This document shows, piece by piece, positions 1 to 5,119 of a DNA stretch of 5,119 nt. This DNA comes from Alphaproteobacteria bacterium. GTDB taxonomy: Bacteria > Pseudomonadota > Alphaproteobacteria > CAISOG01. The stretch lies in contig VEQJ01000112.1 of assembly GCA_018883285.1 (NCBI GenBank), forward strand, positions 1-5,119. Direction: 5' to 3'. How positions within the stretch are numbered: position 1 is the first letter of the stretch; every line of letters starts with the position of its first letter. Under the pieces are notes generated by a model. That model searched no databases. It saw only the letters and a program-made list of their open reading frames with translations, and had not been told where the DNA came from. The position numbers and the translations under genes were made by a program.

Positions 1-1428
1 CAATAGATCCGGCAGCTGGTACACCCAGTTGCTGATAGTCCCTGCCCCCATGCAGACCACATAGTCGCCATCCTGGATCAGATCGGCCAGCAGGTCGCCT
101 AGCTGCTCAGGTGTTTCAAAGCCCTGCACTTGTCCAGAATAATTGCCCCTGATGCTGTCCAACAAATGCGCCTGGGTAACGCCCGCGATCGGCGTTTCGC
201 CCGCGCTGTAAATATCGCTGACCAACACCACATCGGCATCACCAAAACAGCTGGCGAACTGATCCAACAGGCTGGCAACGCGGCTGTAGCGGTGCGGTTG
301 CACCACGGCAATCAGCCGCCCTGTGCAAATGCTGCGCGCCGCCCGCAACACCGCCGCAATTTCCACCGGATGGTGGGCGTAGTCATCAATAATAACCGCC
401 CCCGCCACCTGCCCCACGCGGGTAAAGCGGCGTTTAACCCCCTGAAACTGCTGGATCGCCCTTGCCATATCGGCCGGCTCCACCCCCAGCTCATTAGCCA
501 CGGTCAGGGCGGCCAGCGCGTTCAGCACGTTGTGGCGGCCATGCATGGGCAGCTGCAAATCGTTCAGCTGCAACGGCCGACGGCTGTGGCCATTAAAGCG
601 CACGTTAAAGCGCAGGCCGTCCGCCGACACGCGTATATCACTGGCGATCACATCGGCGGGCTGATCAATGCCATAGGTCAGCACCCGCCGATCGCTAACC
701 TCCGCCGCGATTTCCGCCGCCACGGGGTGATCGGCGCAAACCACCGCAAAGCCATAGAAGGGGATGTTGGCGATAAAGTTGCGAAAGGATTCCCGCAGCG
801 TTTCAAAACTGCCGTAATGCTCCAAATGCTCAGGATCCACATTGGTGACCACCACAATATGGGCGGGCAATCGCGTAAAGCTGCCATCGCTTTCGTCGCT
901 TTCCACCACCATCCACTGGCTGTGCCCCAGGCGGATATTGGTGCCATAGGCGTTGACGATACCGCCGTTGATAACGGTTGGATCCAGCCCGCCCGTCTCC
1001 AACAACTGCCCCACCAGGCTGGTGGTGGTGGTTTTGCCATGGGTACCGCCGATAGCGATACCGCTGGTAAAGCGCATCAATTCCGCCAGCATATCGGCGC
1101 GGTTGACCACGGGAATGCGTTTTTTGCGGGCGGCGACGACTTCGGGGTTGTCGGCACGCACCGCCGACGACACCACCACCACATCGGCGTTTTCGATATT
1201 TTCGGCGGCATGGCCAATCGCAATCGGTATCCCCTTAGCCGCCAAGCGTTTGACATTGGCGTTTTCGGTCAGATCGCTACCCGAAATTTGGTGATTGAGG
1301 CTTAGCAGGATTTCGGCAATCCCACTCATGCCAATGCCGCCGATGCCAACAAAATGGATCACGCCCAAATGTTGCGACAATGCCAGGTTGAAACCCTGGG
1401 GGGCGGTACCGTTTAAGCCTTTGATCAT
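1..1428 (-). CDS. murC: UDP-N-acetylmuramate--L-alanine ligase MurC (3' end outside window)
   Basis: Cytoplasmic ATP-dependent ligase that adds L-alanine to UDP-N-acetylmuramate, the first peptide-stem step of peptidoglycan synthesis. My translation from the ATG at 1428 gives 476 codons to the window edge with no stop. Family length is about 470-490, so only a few residues should be missing. Visible Mur-ligase motifs: N-terminal Rossmann signature GIGGIGMSG (residues 28-36), ATP P-loop GTHGKTTTT (128-136), ESDESDGSF (176-184), TNVDPEHLEHYG (195-206), GRHNVLNALAA (297-307), KRRF (332-335) and DDYAHHP (348-354), which leads into the C-terminal domain. The HFVGIGGIGMSG and ESDES forms point to MurC rather than MurD, MurE or MurF. 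The start is supported by AAAGGA (1444-1439), 10 nt upstream and overlapping the murG stop. The gene lies 14 nt after murG, so co-transcription is likely. Identification is by motif recognition only and is very secure. Confidence 0.97.
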   Translation of the reverse strand, partial: MIKGLNGTAPQGFNLALSQHLGVIHFVGIGGIGMSGIAEILLSLNHQISGSDLTENANVKRLAAKGIPIAIGHAAENIENADVVVVSSAVRADNPEVVAARKKRIPVVNRADMLAELMRFTSGIAIGGTHGKTTTTSLVGQLLETGGLDPTVINGGIVNAYGTNIRLGHSQWMVVESDESDGSFTRLPAHIVVVTNVDPEHLEHYGSFETLRESFRNFIANIPFYGFAVVCADHPVAAEIAAEVSDRRVLTYGIDQPADVIASDIRVSADGLRFNVRFNGHSRRPLQLNDLQLPMHGRHNVLNALAALTVANELGVEPADMARAIQQFQGVKRRFTRVGQVAGAVIIDDYAHHPVEIAAVLRAARSICTGRLIAVVQPHRYSRVASLLDQFASCFGDADVVLVSDIYSAGETPIAGVTQAHLLDSIRGNYSGQVQGFETPEQLGDLLADLIQDGDYVVCMGAGTISNWVYQLPDLL

Positions 1429-1442
1429 CTTATATTTATCCT

Positions 1443-2594
1443 TTATGCAGGGGAAAGCAGCAGGTCGGTTAGCAATTGTTCAGCCCGCGCAGGCGGCTGG
1501 TTAAGTTGGGTGGCCAAACGATGCACTACAGGATGATTACCCGCCATAAAGCTTTCAATCAAGCCTGCTAATGCACCAACCAAATCTGGTTGTTTTTCCA
1601 TCAGAATAACGGCCTGCTCCTGCGCGGCAAGGCTGGCCGCGTTGGCCGCCTGATCCCCATCCAGGGAGGCCGCAAACGGAATCAGAATCGCAGGCCGCCG
1701 CAGCAGCAACAGCTCCGCCACCGTGCTGGCACCCGAACGGGCAATAATGGCGTCGCAGGTGGCATAGCGTTGCCCCATATCGCTGAAAAACGGTGCCAAC
1801 TCGGCCTCCACCCCCAACTCGGCATAGATCGCCTGCACGCGGGGCAAATCCTCCGCCCGACATTGCTGGGTCAGGCATAGCCGTTGGCGCAGCGCGACGG
1901 GCAGCAGGGCGATGGCGGCGGGCACGGCCTCACCAAACACCTTTGCCCCCTGGCTGCCCCCCACCACCAACAGGCGCCAGGATTGGTCAGGCGCGGGCGG
2001 TTGCCACGGGGTGAAATGCTGGCTCAGGCTGGCGCGGACGGGTGTTCCCGTCACCATCAGCTTATGCCGCCAGCGCGCCGGAAGACCAGTGGGATCAGGC
2101 AGGCCAGCCGCCAGCACCGCCGCAAAACGCAGCAGGAATCGGTTGGCCGCCCCCAACTTGGCATTGGCATCATGCACCACCAGCCGCCGCCGACACAGCC
2201 AGGCTGCCAGCATCGGCGGCACGCTGGCATAGCCACCAAAGCCAATCACCGCCACCGGCTGATCGCGCAGGCCGTACCACAACGCCTGCACCAGCCCGAT
2301 AGCCAGCCGAACAGCCGCCACCAGCTTTGCCCGCAATCCCGCACGCCGTGGGGTGGCGGCAATCACCCGCCGTTGCGCCGCCGCTGGCCAATCCTGTAGA
2401 TAGCGTTGGCCGCGCGCATCGCTCAGGATAATTGGGCGATACCCCTGCTGCTGCAAATACTGCGCCAGCGCCAGGGCGGGGAAGACATGGCCGCCCGTGC
2501 CACCCGTCGCCAGCCAGATGACCGCGCCCTGCCCTACTGCCGCTGCTGCTGGCGGCGTCGTCACGCCTGCGCCCCAGTCTTGCTCCACAGCCAT
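1443..2594 (-). CDS. murG: Undecaprenyldiphospho-muramoylpentapeptide beta-N-acetylglucosaminyltransferase MurG
   Basis: Peripheral inner-membrane GT-B glycosyltransferase that transfers GlcNAc from UDP-GlcNAc to lipid I, giving lipid II. From the ATG at 2594 it has 383 residues, slightly long for the family (about 355-370). Motifs: glycine-rich loop GGTGGH (31-36), GFGGYAS (118-124), TGTPVR (182-187), second glycine loop GGSQGA (212-217), ARSGASTVAEL (286-296, UDP-GlcNAc site) and a DGDQAANA segment (312-319). The usual HEQN loop reads HDAN (141-144), which is a divergence. The start is uncertain: a GTG at 2564 overlaps the leuD stop as GTGA, would give 373 residues, and would shorten an N-terminus that is long for the family. 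Neither start has a strong ribosome-binding site. The gene overlaps the leuD end by 34 nt (4 nt with the GTG start), which suggests translational coupling. murC follows directly. Confidence 0.96.
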   Translation of the reverse strand: MAVEQDWGAGVTTPPAAAAVGQGAVIWLATGGTGGHVFPALALAQYLQQQGYRPIILSDARGQRYLQDWPAAAQRRVIAATPRRAGLRAKLVAAVRLAIGLVQALWYGLRDQPVAVIGFGGYASVPPMLAAWLCRRRLVVHDANAKLGAANRFLLRFAAVLAAGLPDPTGLPARWRHKLMVTGTPVRASLSQHFTPWQPPAPDQSWRLLVVGGSQGAKVFGEAVPAAIALLPVALRQRLCLTQQCRAEDLPRVQAIYAELGVEAELAPFFSDMGQRYATCDAIIARSGASTVAELLLLRRPAILIPFAASLDGDQAANAASLAAQEQAVILMEKQPDLVGALAGLIESFMAGNHPVVHRLATQLNQPPARAEQLLTDLLLSPA

Positions 2595-3190
2595 GGTTGC
2601 TCGGCACGCTGGCGCGCCTCAAAATCGGCAATCGCCGCTTCGTGCTTCAGGGTTAGGCCGATGTCGTCCAACCCCTCCACCAGGCGGGTTTTGCGGCTGG
2701 GGTCAATCGCAAATTGGGCGCAAAAGCCCGCCCCATCGCTCACCGTCTGTTGCGGCAGATCAACGGTCAGGGTTACCGGGCTGGCGGGGGTGGATCGCGC
2801 CATCAGCTCCTGCACCACCGCCGCCTCCAGCACCAGGGGCAGCACGCCGTTTTTGAAACAGTTGTTATAGAAAATGTCGGCAAAGCTGGGCGCAATCACG
2901 CAGCGGATGCCAAAGTCCAACAGCGCCCACACCGCATGTTCGCGGCTGGAACCGCAACCGAAATTGTCCAGCGCCAACAAAATCCCCGCGCTTGCGAAAG
3001 CGGGTTGATGCAGCACGAAGTCATCCAGCCGCCGTCCCGCGCCGTCATAGCGCATTTCGTGAAACAGGCTTCTGCCCAATCCATCACGGGTGATGGTCTT
3101 CAAAAACTGCTTAGGGATAATCAGGTCGGTGTCAACATTAATCCGCGGCAACGACGCCGCCACAGCGGTCAGGGTGGTAAAGGGCTGCAT
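2561..3190 (-). CDS. leuD: 3-isopropylmalate dehydratase small subunit LeuD
   Basis: Small (swivel-domain) subunit of isopropylmalate isomerase. With LeuC it interconverts 2- and 3-isopropylmalate in leucine biosynthesis in the cytoplasm. The 209-residue product matches the usual length of about 200. Motifs: INVDTDLIIPKQFLK (17-31), DNFGCGSSREHA (75-86), FADIFYNNCFKNG (103-115) and GLDDIGLTL (173-181), all classic for bacterial LeuD. The wording is closest to alphaproteobacterial and gammaproteobacterial forms. The start ATG at 3190 is preceded by AGGATGAG (3206-3199), a reasonable ribosome-binding site. leuC is not adjacent: upstream is a gap with a repeat and then an unknown gene. Downstream, leuD overlaps murG, so it appears to head a leuD-murG-murC operon. 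Confidence 0.97.
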   Translation of the reverse strand: MQPFTTLTAVAASLPRINVDTDLIIPKQFLKTITRDGLGRSLFHEMRYDGAGRRLDDFVLHQPAFASAGILLALDNFGCGSSREHAVWALLDFGIRCVIAPSFADIFYNNCFKNGVLPLVLEAAVVQELMARSTPASPVTLTVDLPQQTVSDGAGFCAQFAIDPSRKTRLVEGLDDIGLTLKHEAAIADFEARQRAEQPWLWSKTGAQA

Positions 3191-3237
3191 GACGGAAACT
3201 CATCCTGTCAGGTTCTATGAATTTTTGGGTTGCGCCA

Positions 3238-3267
3238 ATTTTAACAGCTTTTCAACCAGCCGAGCAA
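3238..3267 (-). promoter_or_regulatory. Candidate promoter for leuD-murG-murC
   Basis: On the minus strand TAAAAT (3243-3238) is one base from the -10 consensus. It lies 18 nt downstream of TTGCTC (3267-3262), which matches the -35 consensus in only three of six positions. A transcript would start near 3231, about 40 nt before the leuD ATG. This is the best-looking sigma70-like site in the gap, but it rests on pattern matching only. Confidence 0.33.
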
Positions 3268-3308
3268 GGGGTGGCTGTGCACAAGAAGTGCGAATGGTAG
3301 ATCATGAC

Positions 3309-3340
3309 AAAAAAGTCGTCACTCCCGCACAGGCGGGAGT
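3309..3340 (-). terminator. Possible terminator of the minus-strand gene ending at 3449
   Basis: Read on the minus strand, a GC-rich 8-bp stem with a 4-nt loop (3340-3321) is followed by GACGAC and then six T (3314-3309). It lies about 110 nt after the stop of the unknown gene and before the candidate leuD promoter, where a terminator would be expected. The 6-nt gap between stem and T-run is not canonical, and the hairpin is also part of the REP-like repeat, so a terminator function is inferred. Confidence 0.35.
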
Positions 3341-3426
3341 CTAGCACCCTGTTGCCGCCTACCCTGGCCGTGCCGCCGCATGGATCCCCCAGCTTTTTCT
3401 TATACTAGGGCGCGGAGGATGACAAC
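3315..3426. repeat. Degenerate REP-like palindromic element
   Basis: The left end carries ACTCCCGC (3321-3328), loop ACAG, then GCGGGAGT (3333-3340), a perfect 8-bp stem. The outer ends are imperfect inverted repeats: GTCGTCACTCCCGC (3315-3328) against the reverse complement of GCGGAGGATGACAAC (3412-3426). An internal ATGGATCCCCC (3380-3390) resembles the inner arm of the common proteobacterial family of the form GTCATTCCCGC...GCGGGAATC...ATGGATCCCCGC...GGATGAC. On the plus strand the left hairpin reads VVTPAQAGV, a string often seen as a false ORF translation of such repeats. The right half is decayed. An alternative pairing AGGCGG (3331-3336) with CCGCCT (3355-3360) would compete with the first stem. 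The copy number in the genome cannot be seen from here. Confidence 0.6.
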
Positions 3427-3448
3427 AGCGTGGTGGGAGAAGGGTTGC

Positions 3449-4387
3449 TTAGCGGGCTTGCACCCATCTCTCATACACCTCTGGGCCTCGTGTATAATTC
3501 CTCCAGGCTTCATCGTAGGTTTTCTCTGTCTGCGCATCCATCCTTGCCTGAACCTCCCGTTTTCTTGCGCCTTTGGGATCCAGCAAATCCATAGTATCCT
3601 GCACAGCATTTGCCGTTGCGTTAATTATTGTTGTAGCAGACGCGGCGGCTGTACAAAGCAAGGTACCATTCCATGCTGCTGCCGTGAGAGTCGCCGCCAC
3701 TGGCGCAAGCGTGCCGCCTGTCAATGCCGTTCCACCCCAAAGCAAAAGCGAAGCACCCGTCGCCATCAGGAATTTTCCAGCGGTACCATAGGCTATCCCC
3801 TCAACTCTCTGCGTACGATCAGACATAGTGAGTTTGGCTTTGTAAACAGGATAAGGTGGTGGTTTACTGAGGTCGAGTCCGCCAGCTGCGCCACTTTGTC
3901 CGACTTGTGTTGCCTGTGTTGCCTGCGGTGGCTGGATATTGACTGTAGGATAGCTAGGGTTGTTGTAAAACTGGTTTGAATAAAAATCATCCAGACCATT
4001 ATCATTATCCAACTCTGGAACCAACAACGGGTTATTGAATAAACTACTAAAAAAACTTTGCATTTTTTCAGCTTTGCTATGGAACAATTTCTTCGCCGGC
4101 CTACCGTCAATGTCAGGATTGGGCAACACAGAAAAATCATAGGCATCCTGCAATGCCTGGGTTGCATCCTCGTTACTCTTTCCACCAGAGAACAAACTGT
4201 TCGCGTCGCTATAGTCCTTACCCTCTATAACCAACTGATCTAGAATGTATTCTAGGATATCTGGGTCCTTAAGGTAAGCGGATATACTGGATAATCCCCC
4301 GTTTAGTCGCGATCCAAAAAGATGAATATAGAATTTCTCTGCCTCCGCGCTCTTAACAACTTGATTGACAGCTTGATTGACAGCCAT
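3449..4387 (-). CDS. Hypothetical protein with C-terminal Ala/Thr/Gly-rich hydrophobic region
   Basis: I do not recognise this 312-residue protein. The start ATG at 4387 is chosen because AAAGGAG (4400-4394) sits 6 nt upstream. An in-frame ATG at 4537 would add 50 residues through the AT-rich promoter region and has no comparable site. Layout: residues 1-120 are soluble and mostly helical-looking, opening with the tandem AVNQAVNQ. About 120-185 is Asn/Asp/Gln/Pro/Tyr-rich and probably disordered, with QATQATQ and KPPPYPVY. Residues 204-261 are a hydrophobic Gly/Ala/Thr-rich stretch that could form two membrane helices or a glycine-zipper hairpin. Residues 262-312 form a charged, probably helical tail rich in Arg, Glu and Trp/Tyr. 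No Sec signal peptide is evident. Base composition is lower in GC than leuD-murC, hinting at a different history. A membrane-inserting effector or a lineage-specific membrane-associated protein are both possible, and no function is assigned. Confidence 0.82.
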   Translation of the reverse strand: MAVNQAVNQVVKSAEAEKFYIHLFGSRLNGGLSSISAYLKDPDILEYILDQLVIEGKDYSDANSLFSGGKSNEDATQALQDAYDFSVLPNPDIDGRPAKKLFHSKAEKMQSFFSSLFNNPLLVPELDNDNGLDDFYSNQFYNNPSYPTVNIQPPQATQATQVGQSGAAGGLDLSKPPPYPVYKAKLTMSDRTQRVEGIAYGTAGKFLMATGASLLLWGGTALTGGTLAPVAATLTAAAWNGTLLCTAAASATTIINATANAVQDTMDLLDPKGARKREVQARMDAQTEKTYDEAWRNYTRGPEVYERWVQAR

Positions 4388-4393
4388 AACAAA

Positions 4394-4400
4394 CTCCTTT
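4394..4400 (-). promoter_or_regulatory. Strong ribosome-binding site fixing the start at 4387
   Basis: AAAGGAG on the minus strand with a 6-nt spacer to the ATG at 4387. It is the clearest Shine-Dalgarno sequence in the window and argues that the longer reading from 4537 is not the real gene start. Confidence 0.8.
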
Positions 4401-4427
4401 AGGTAAAATACCAACCAATTTTGATTT

Positions 4428-4436
4428 AAATTAGCA
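4428..4436 (-). promoter_or_regulatory. Weak candidate extended -10 for the minus-strand hypothetical gene
   Basis: On the minus strand TGCTAATTT fits an extended -10 (TGn followed by TAnnnT), placing a transcript start near 4420 and a leader of about 35 nt. No good -35 hexamer lies at the right distance. It is offered as the best site visible, with low certainty. Confidence 0.22.
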
Positions 4437-4445
4437 CGGCTTTGA

Positions 4446-4461
4446 TGACAGTTTTGTGTCA
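4446..4461. repeat. Short inverted repeat TGACA-N6-TGTCA
   Basis: Perfect 5-bp arms (4446-4450 and 4457-4461) with a 6-bp AT-rich spacer, just upstream of the weak minus-strand promoter candidate. The geometry suits a dimeric regulator, but arms this short can occur by chance. Confidence 0.25.
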
Positions 4462-4516
4462 GGCTTTTCTTAAGCACATACGGACAAGTGGGTAGCAAAA
4501 AAAAATCACGGGAAAC

Positions 4517-4538
4517 TTTTATGCAATTTTTATGCAAT
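4517..4538 (+). repeat. Perfect tandem 11-bp repeat TTTTATGCAAT x2 in the divergent promoter region
   Basis: TTTTATGCAAT occurs at 4517-4527 and again at 4528-4538 with no spacer and no mismatch. The unit is about one helical turn, so a protein bound to each copy would sit on the same DNA face. The second copy shares its last base with the TATAAT box at 4538-4543, so the pair fills the -35 and spacer region of the plus-strand promoter candidate. This fits an activator or repressor site, but a simple slippage duplication is also possible. Confidence 0.6.
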
Positions 4539-4543
4539 ATAAT
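4538..4543 (+). promoter_or_regulatory. Consensus -10 box for the plus-strand hypothetical gene
   Basis: TATAAT is a perfect -10 hexamer, about 50 nt before the ATG at 4592, with a predicted leader of about 40 nt. No TTGACA-like -35 lies 16-18 nt upstream, where the sequence is ACTTTT or similar. The promoter may therefore depend on a factor bound at the tandem 11-bp repeats that cover this position. Confidence 0.45.
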
Positions 4544-4591
4544 TGATGGATAATCTGGAGAGGTAGCAAAGCTTTATCAGGGAGTAAATAG

Positions 4592-5107
4592 ATGCCTTCA
4601 AATAAGAATAAACGTAGTTCTTCAAACGGGGGTGGGGGTTACAGCCAGCGCAACATGGGCCACAGACTTCTTATGCCAATCGTCACGGGAATAGGCGCAA
4701 TCACCTTGGGTGTTATGGGAATCGGTGAGCTTGGGCATTATTCTGATAAAGAGTCCGCAAAAGGGACAGCCGACCAACGACAAAAGGAACAGACCGCCCA
4801 GGTCAAACAATTGCAGAAGGCGCAGGCCTATACCCCCGAGTTTTTACGGAGTGTGCAAGAGGCTGTTGTTCGGGCTGGAGCCAGAGAACAGCAAGAAATA
4901 GCAGCGGAAAAAAATGGCACGACATTGCCTGAGATGACAGCGTCTCAACAAAGAGATGCCGCTACTCTTGCACAGGTCAGAAATCATGTTCGTCATGAAT
5001 TAGAACGGGTTAAGAGAGAAGTTGATAATAAGATACTCGAAGGTGCTGATGCTAACCTCAGTGTGGCTGCAGAACATGATACTAGGAGCTGTCGACATTC
5101 ATTTTAG
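4592..5107 (+). CDS. Hypothetical membrane-anchored, coiled-coil-like protein
   Basis: I do not recognise this 171-residue protein. The start at 4592 is supported by AGGGAG (4579-4584) with 7-nt spacing. Residues 1-25 are basic and Ser/Asn/Gly-rich (K5, K7, R8, R20, R25, with a GGGG run at 13-16). Residues 26-48 form one hydrophobic, glycine-rich segment that should span the membrane. Residues 50-150 are strongly hydrophilic and rich in Gln, Glu, Lys, Arg and Ala, with helical, coiled-coil-like character (about 57-108 and 117-150) broken near NGTTLPEMT. By the positive-inside rule the N-terminus would be cytoplasmic and the long tail periplasmic. There is no lipobox and no obvious cleavage site. 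The TAG stop is 12 nt from the window edge, so the downstream context is unknown. The gene is divergent from the 312-residue gene across 204 bp, and both are AT-richer than the leuD operon, so a shared role or acquisition is possible but unproven. Confidence 0.78.
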   Translation: MPSNKNKRSSSNGGGGYSQRNMGHRLLMPIVTGIGAITLGVMGIGELGHYSDKESAKGTADQRQKEQTAQVKQLQKAQAYTPEFLRSVQEAVVRAGAREQQEIAAEKNGTTLPEMTASQQRDAATLAQVRNHVRHELERVKREVDNKILEGADANLSVAAEHDTRSCRHSF

Positions 5108-5119
5108 CCATAGCAAGAT

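Larger units (their letters stand above)
4388..4591. other. AT-rich divergent intergenic region
   Basis: This 204-bp gap between two divergent genes holds the candidate promoters, the tandem 11-bp repeat, the TGACA/TGTCA inverted repeat, a run of nine A (4497-4505), and a 9-bp direct repeat GGTAGCAAA at 4491-4499 and 4562-4570 that brackets the plus-strand promoter. It contains no convincing coding sequence. Confidence 0.6.

Noticed and set aside
130..1305. 391-residue plus-strand open frame antisense to murC
   Set aside because: It lies wholly opposite murC, whose motifs are intact. The translation is rich in His, Arg and Gln with no recognisable domain, as expected from the antisense of a GC-rich gene.
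1884..2399. Plus-strand open frames opposite murG
   Set aside because: Pro/Arg/His-rich translations antisense to a clearly real murG, with no supporting start site or motif.
3321..3340. CRISPR-type repeat
   Set aside because: Only one palindromic unit is present, with no regularly spaced copies or spacers.
3090..3344. 84-residue plus-strand frame ending VVTPAQAGV
   Set aside because: It is antisense to the leuD start and its C-terminus is the translation of the palindromic repeat, a typical false ORF.
3380..3979. 199-residue plus-strand frame
   Set aside because: It begins inside the palindromic repeat and runs antisense to the 312-residue gene. It is Cys/Arg-rich with no domain, while the minus-strand frame has a strong ribosome-binding site.
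4388..4537. 50-residue N-terminal extension of the minus-strand gene from the ATG at 4537
   Set aside because: It would cover the AT-rich promoter region and lacks a good ribosome-binding site, whereas the ATG at 4387 has AAAGGAG at ideal spacing.
4517..4538. Iteron-type replication origin
   Set aside because: Only two copies of the repeat exist, there is no replication initiator gene nearby, and the position at a -10 box is better explained by a promoter site.

Overview
The window looks like a chromosomal segment from an alphaproteobacterium. The basis is the style of the LeuD and MurC protein sequences, the high GC of the core genes, and a REP-like palindromic element of a type common in proteobacterial intergenic DNA. 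I cannot name a genus.

Layout. The left two thirds (1 to about 3190) hold three housekeeping genes on the minus strand, in the order leuD > murG > murC. They are packed as one operon: murG overlaps the end of leuD, and murC starts 14 nt after the murG stop. murC runs off the left edge without a stop. LeuD is the small subunit of isopropylmalate isomerase (leucine biosynthesis). MurG makes lipid II at the inner face of the membrane. MurC adds L-alanine to UDP-MurNAc in the cytoplasm. Joining leuD to a murG-murC fragment of the division/cell-wall cluster is unusual, because murG is usually preceded by ftsW and leuD usually follows leuC.

The stretch 3191-3448 carries a plausible leuD promoter and a degenerate palindromic repeat of about 110 bp. 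One hairpin of that repeat may also terminate the minus-strand gene to its right.

The right third (3449-5119) is visibly more AT-rich and holds two divergent genes that I do not recognise. On the minus strand is a 312-residue protein with a long Ala/Thr/Gly-rich hydrophobic stretch near its C-terminus. On the plus strand is a 171-residue protein with one N-terminal membrane segment and a Gln/Glu/Lys-rich, coiled-coil-like remainder. The AT-rich region of about 204 bp between them contains a perfect tandem 11-bp repeat abutting a consensus TATAAT box, plus other short repeats that could be regulatory. This pair looks like lineage-specific accessory DNA beside a conserved operon. Nothing here identifies a known defence, mobile or CRISPR system, and no RNA gene was found.
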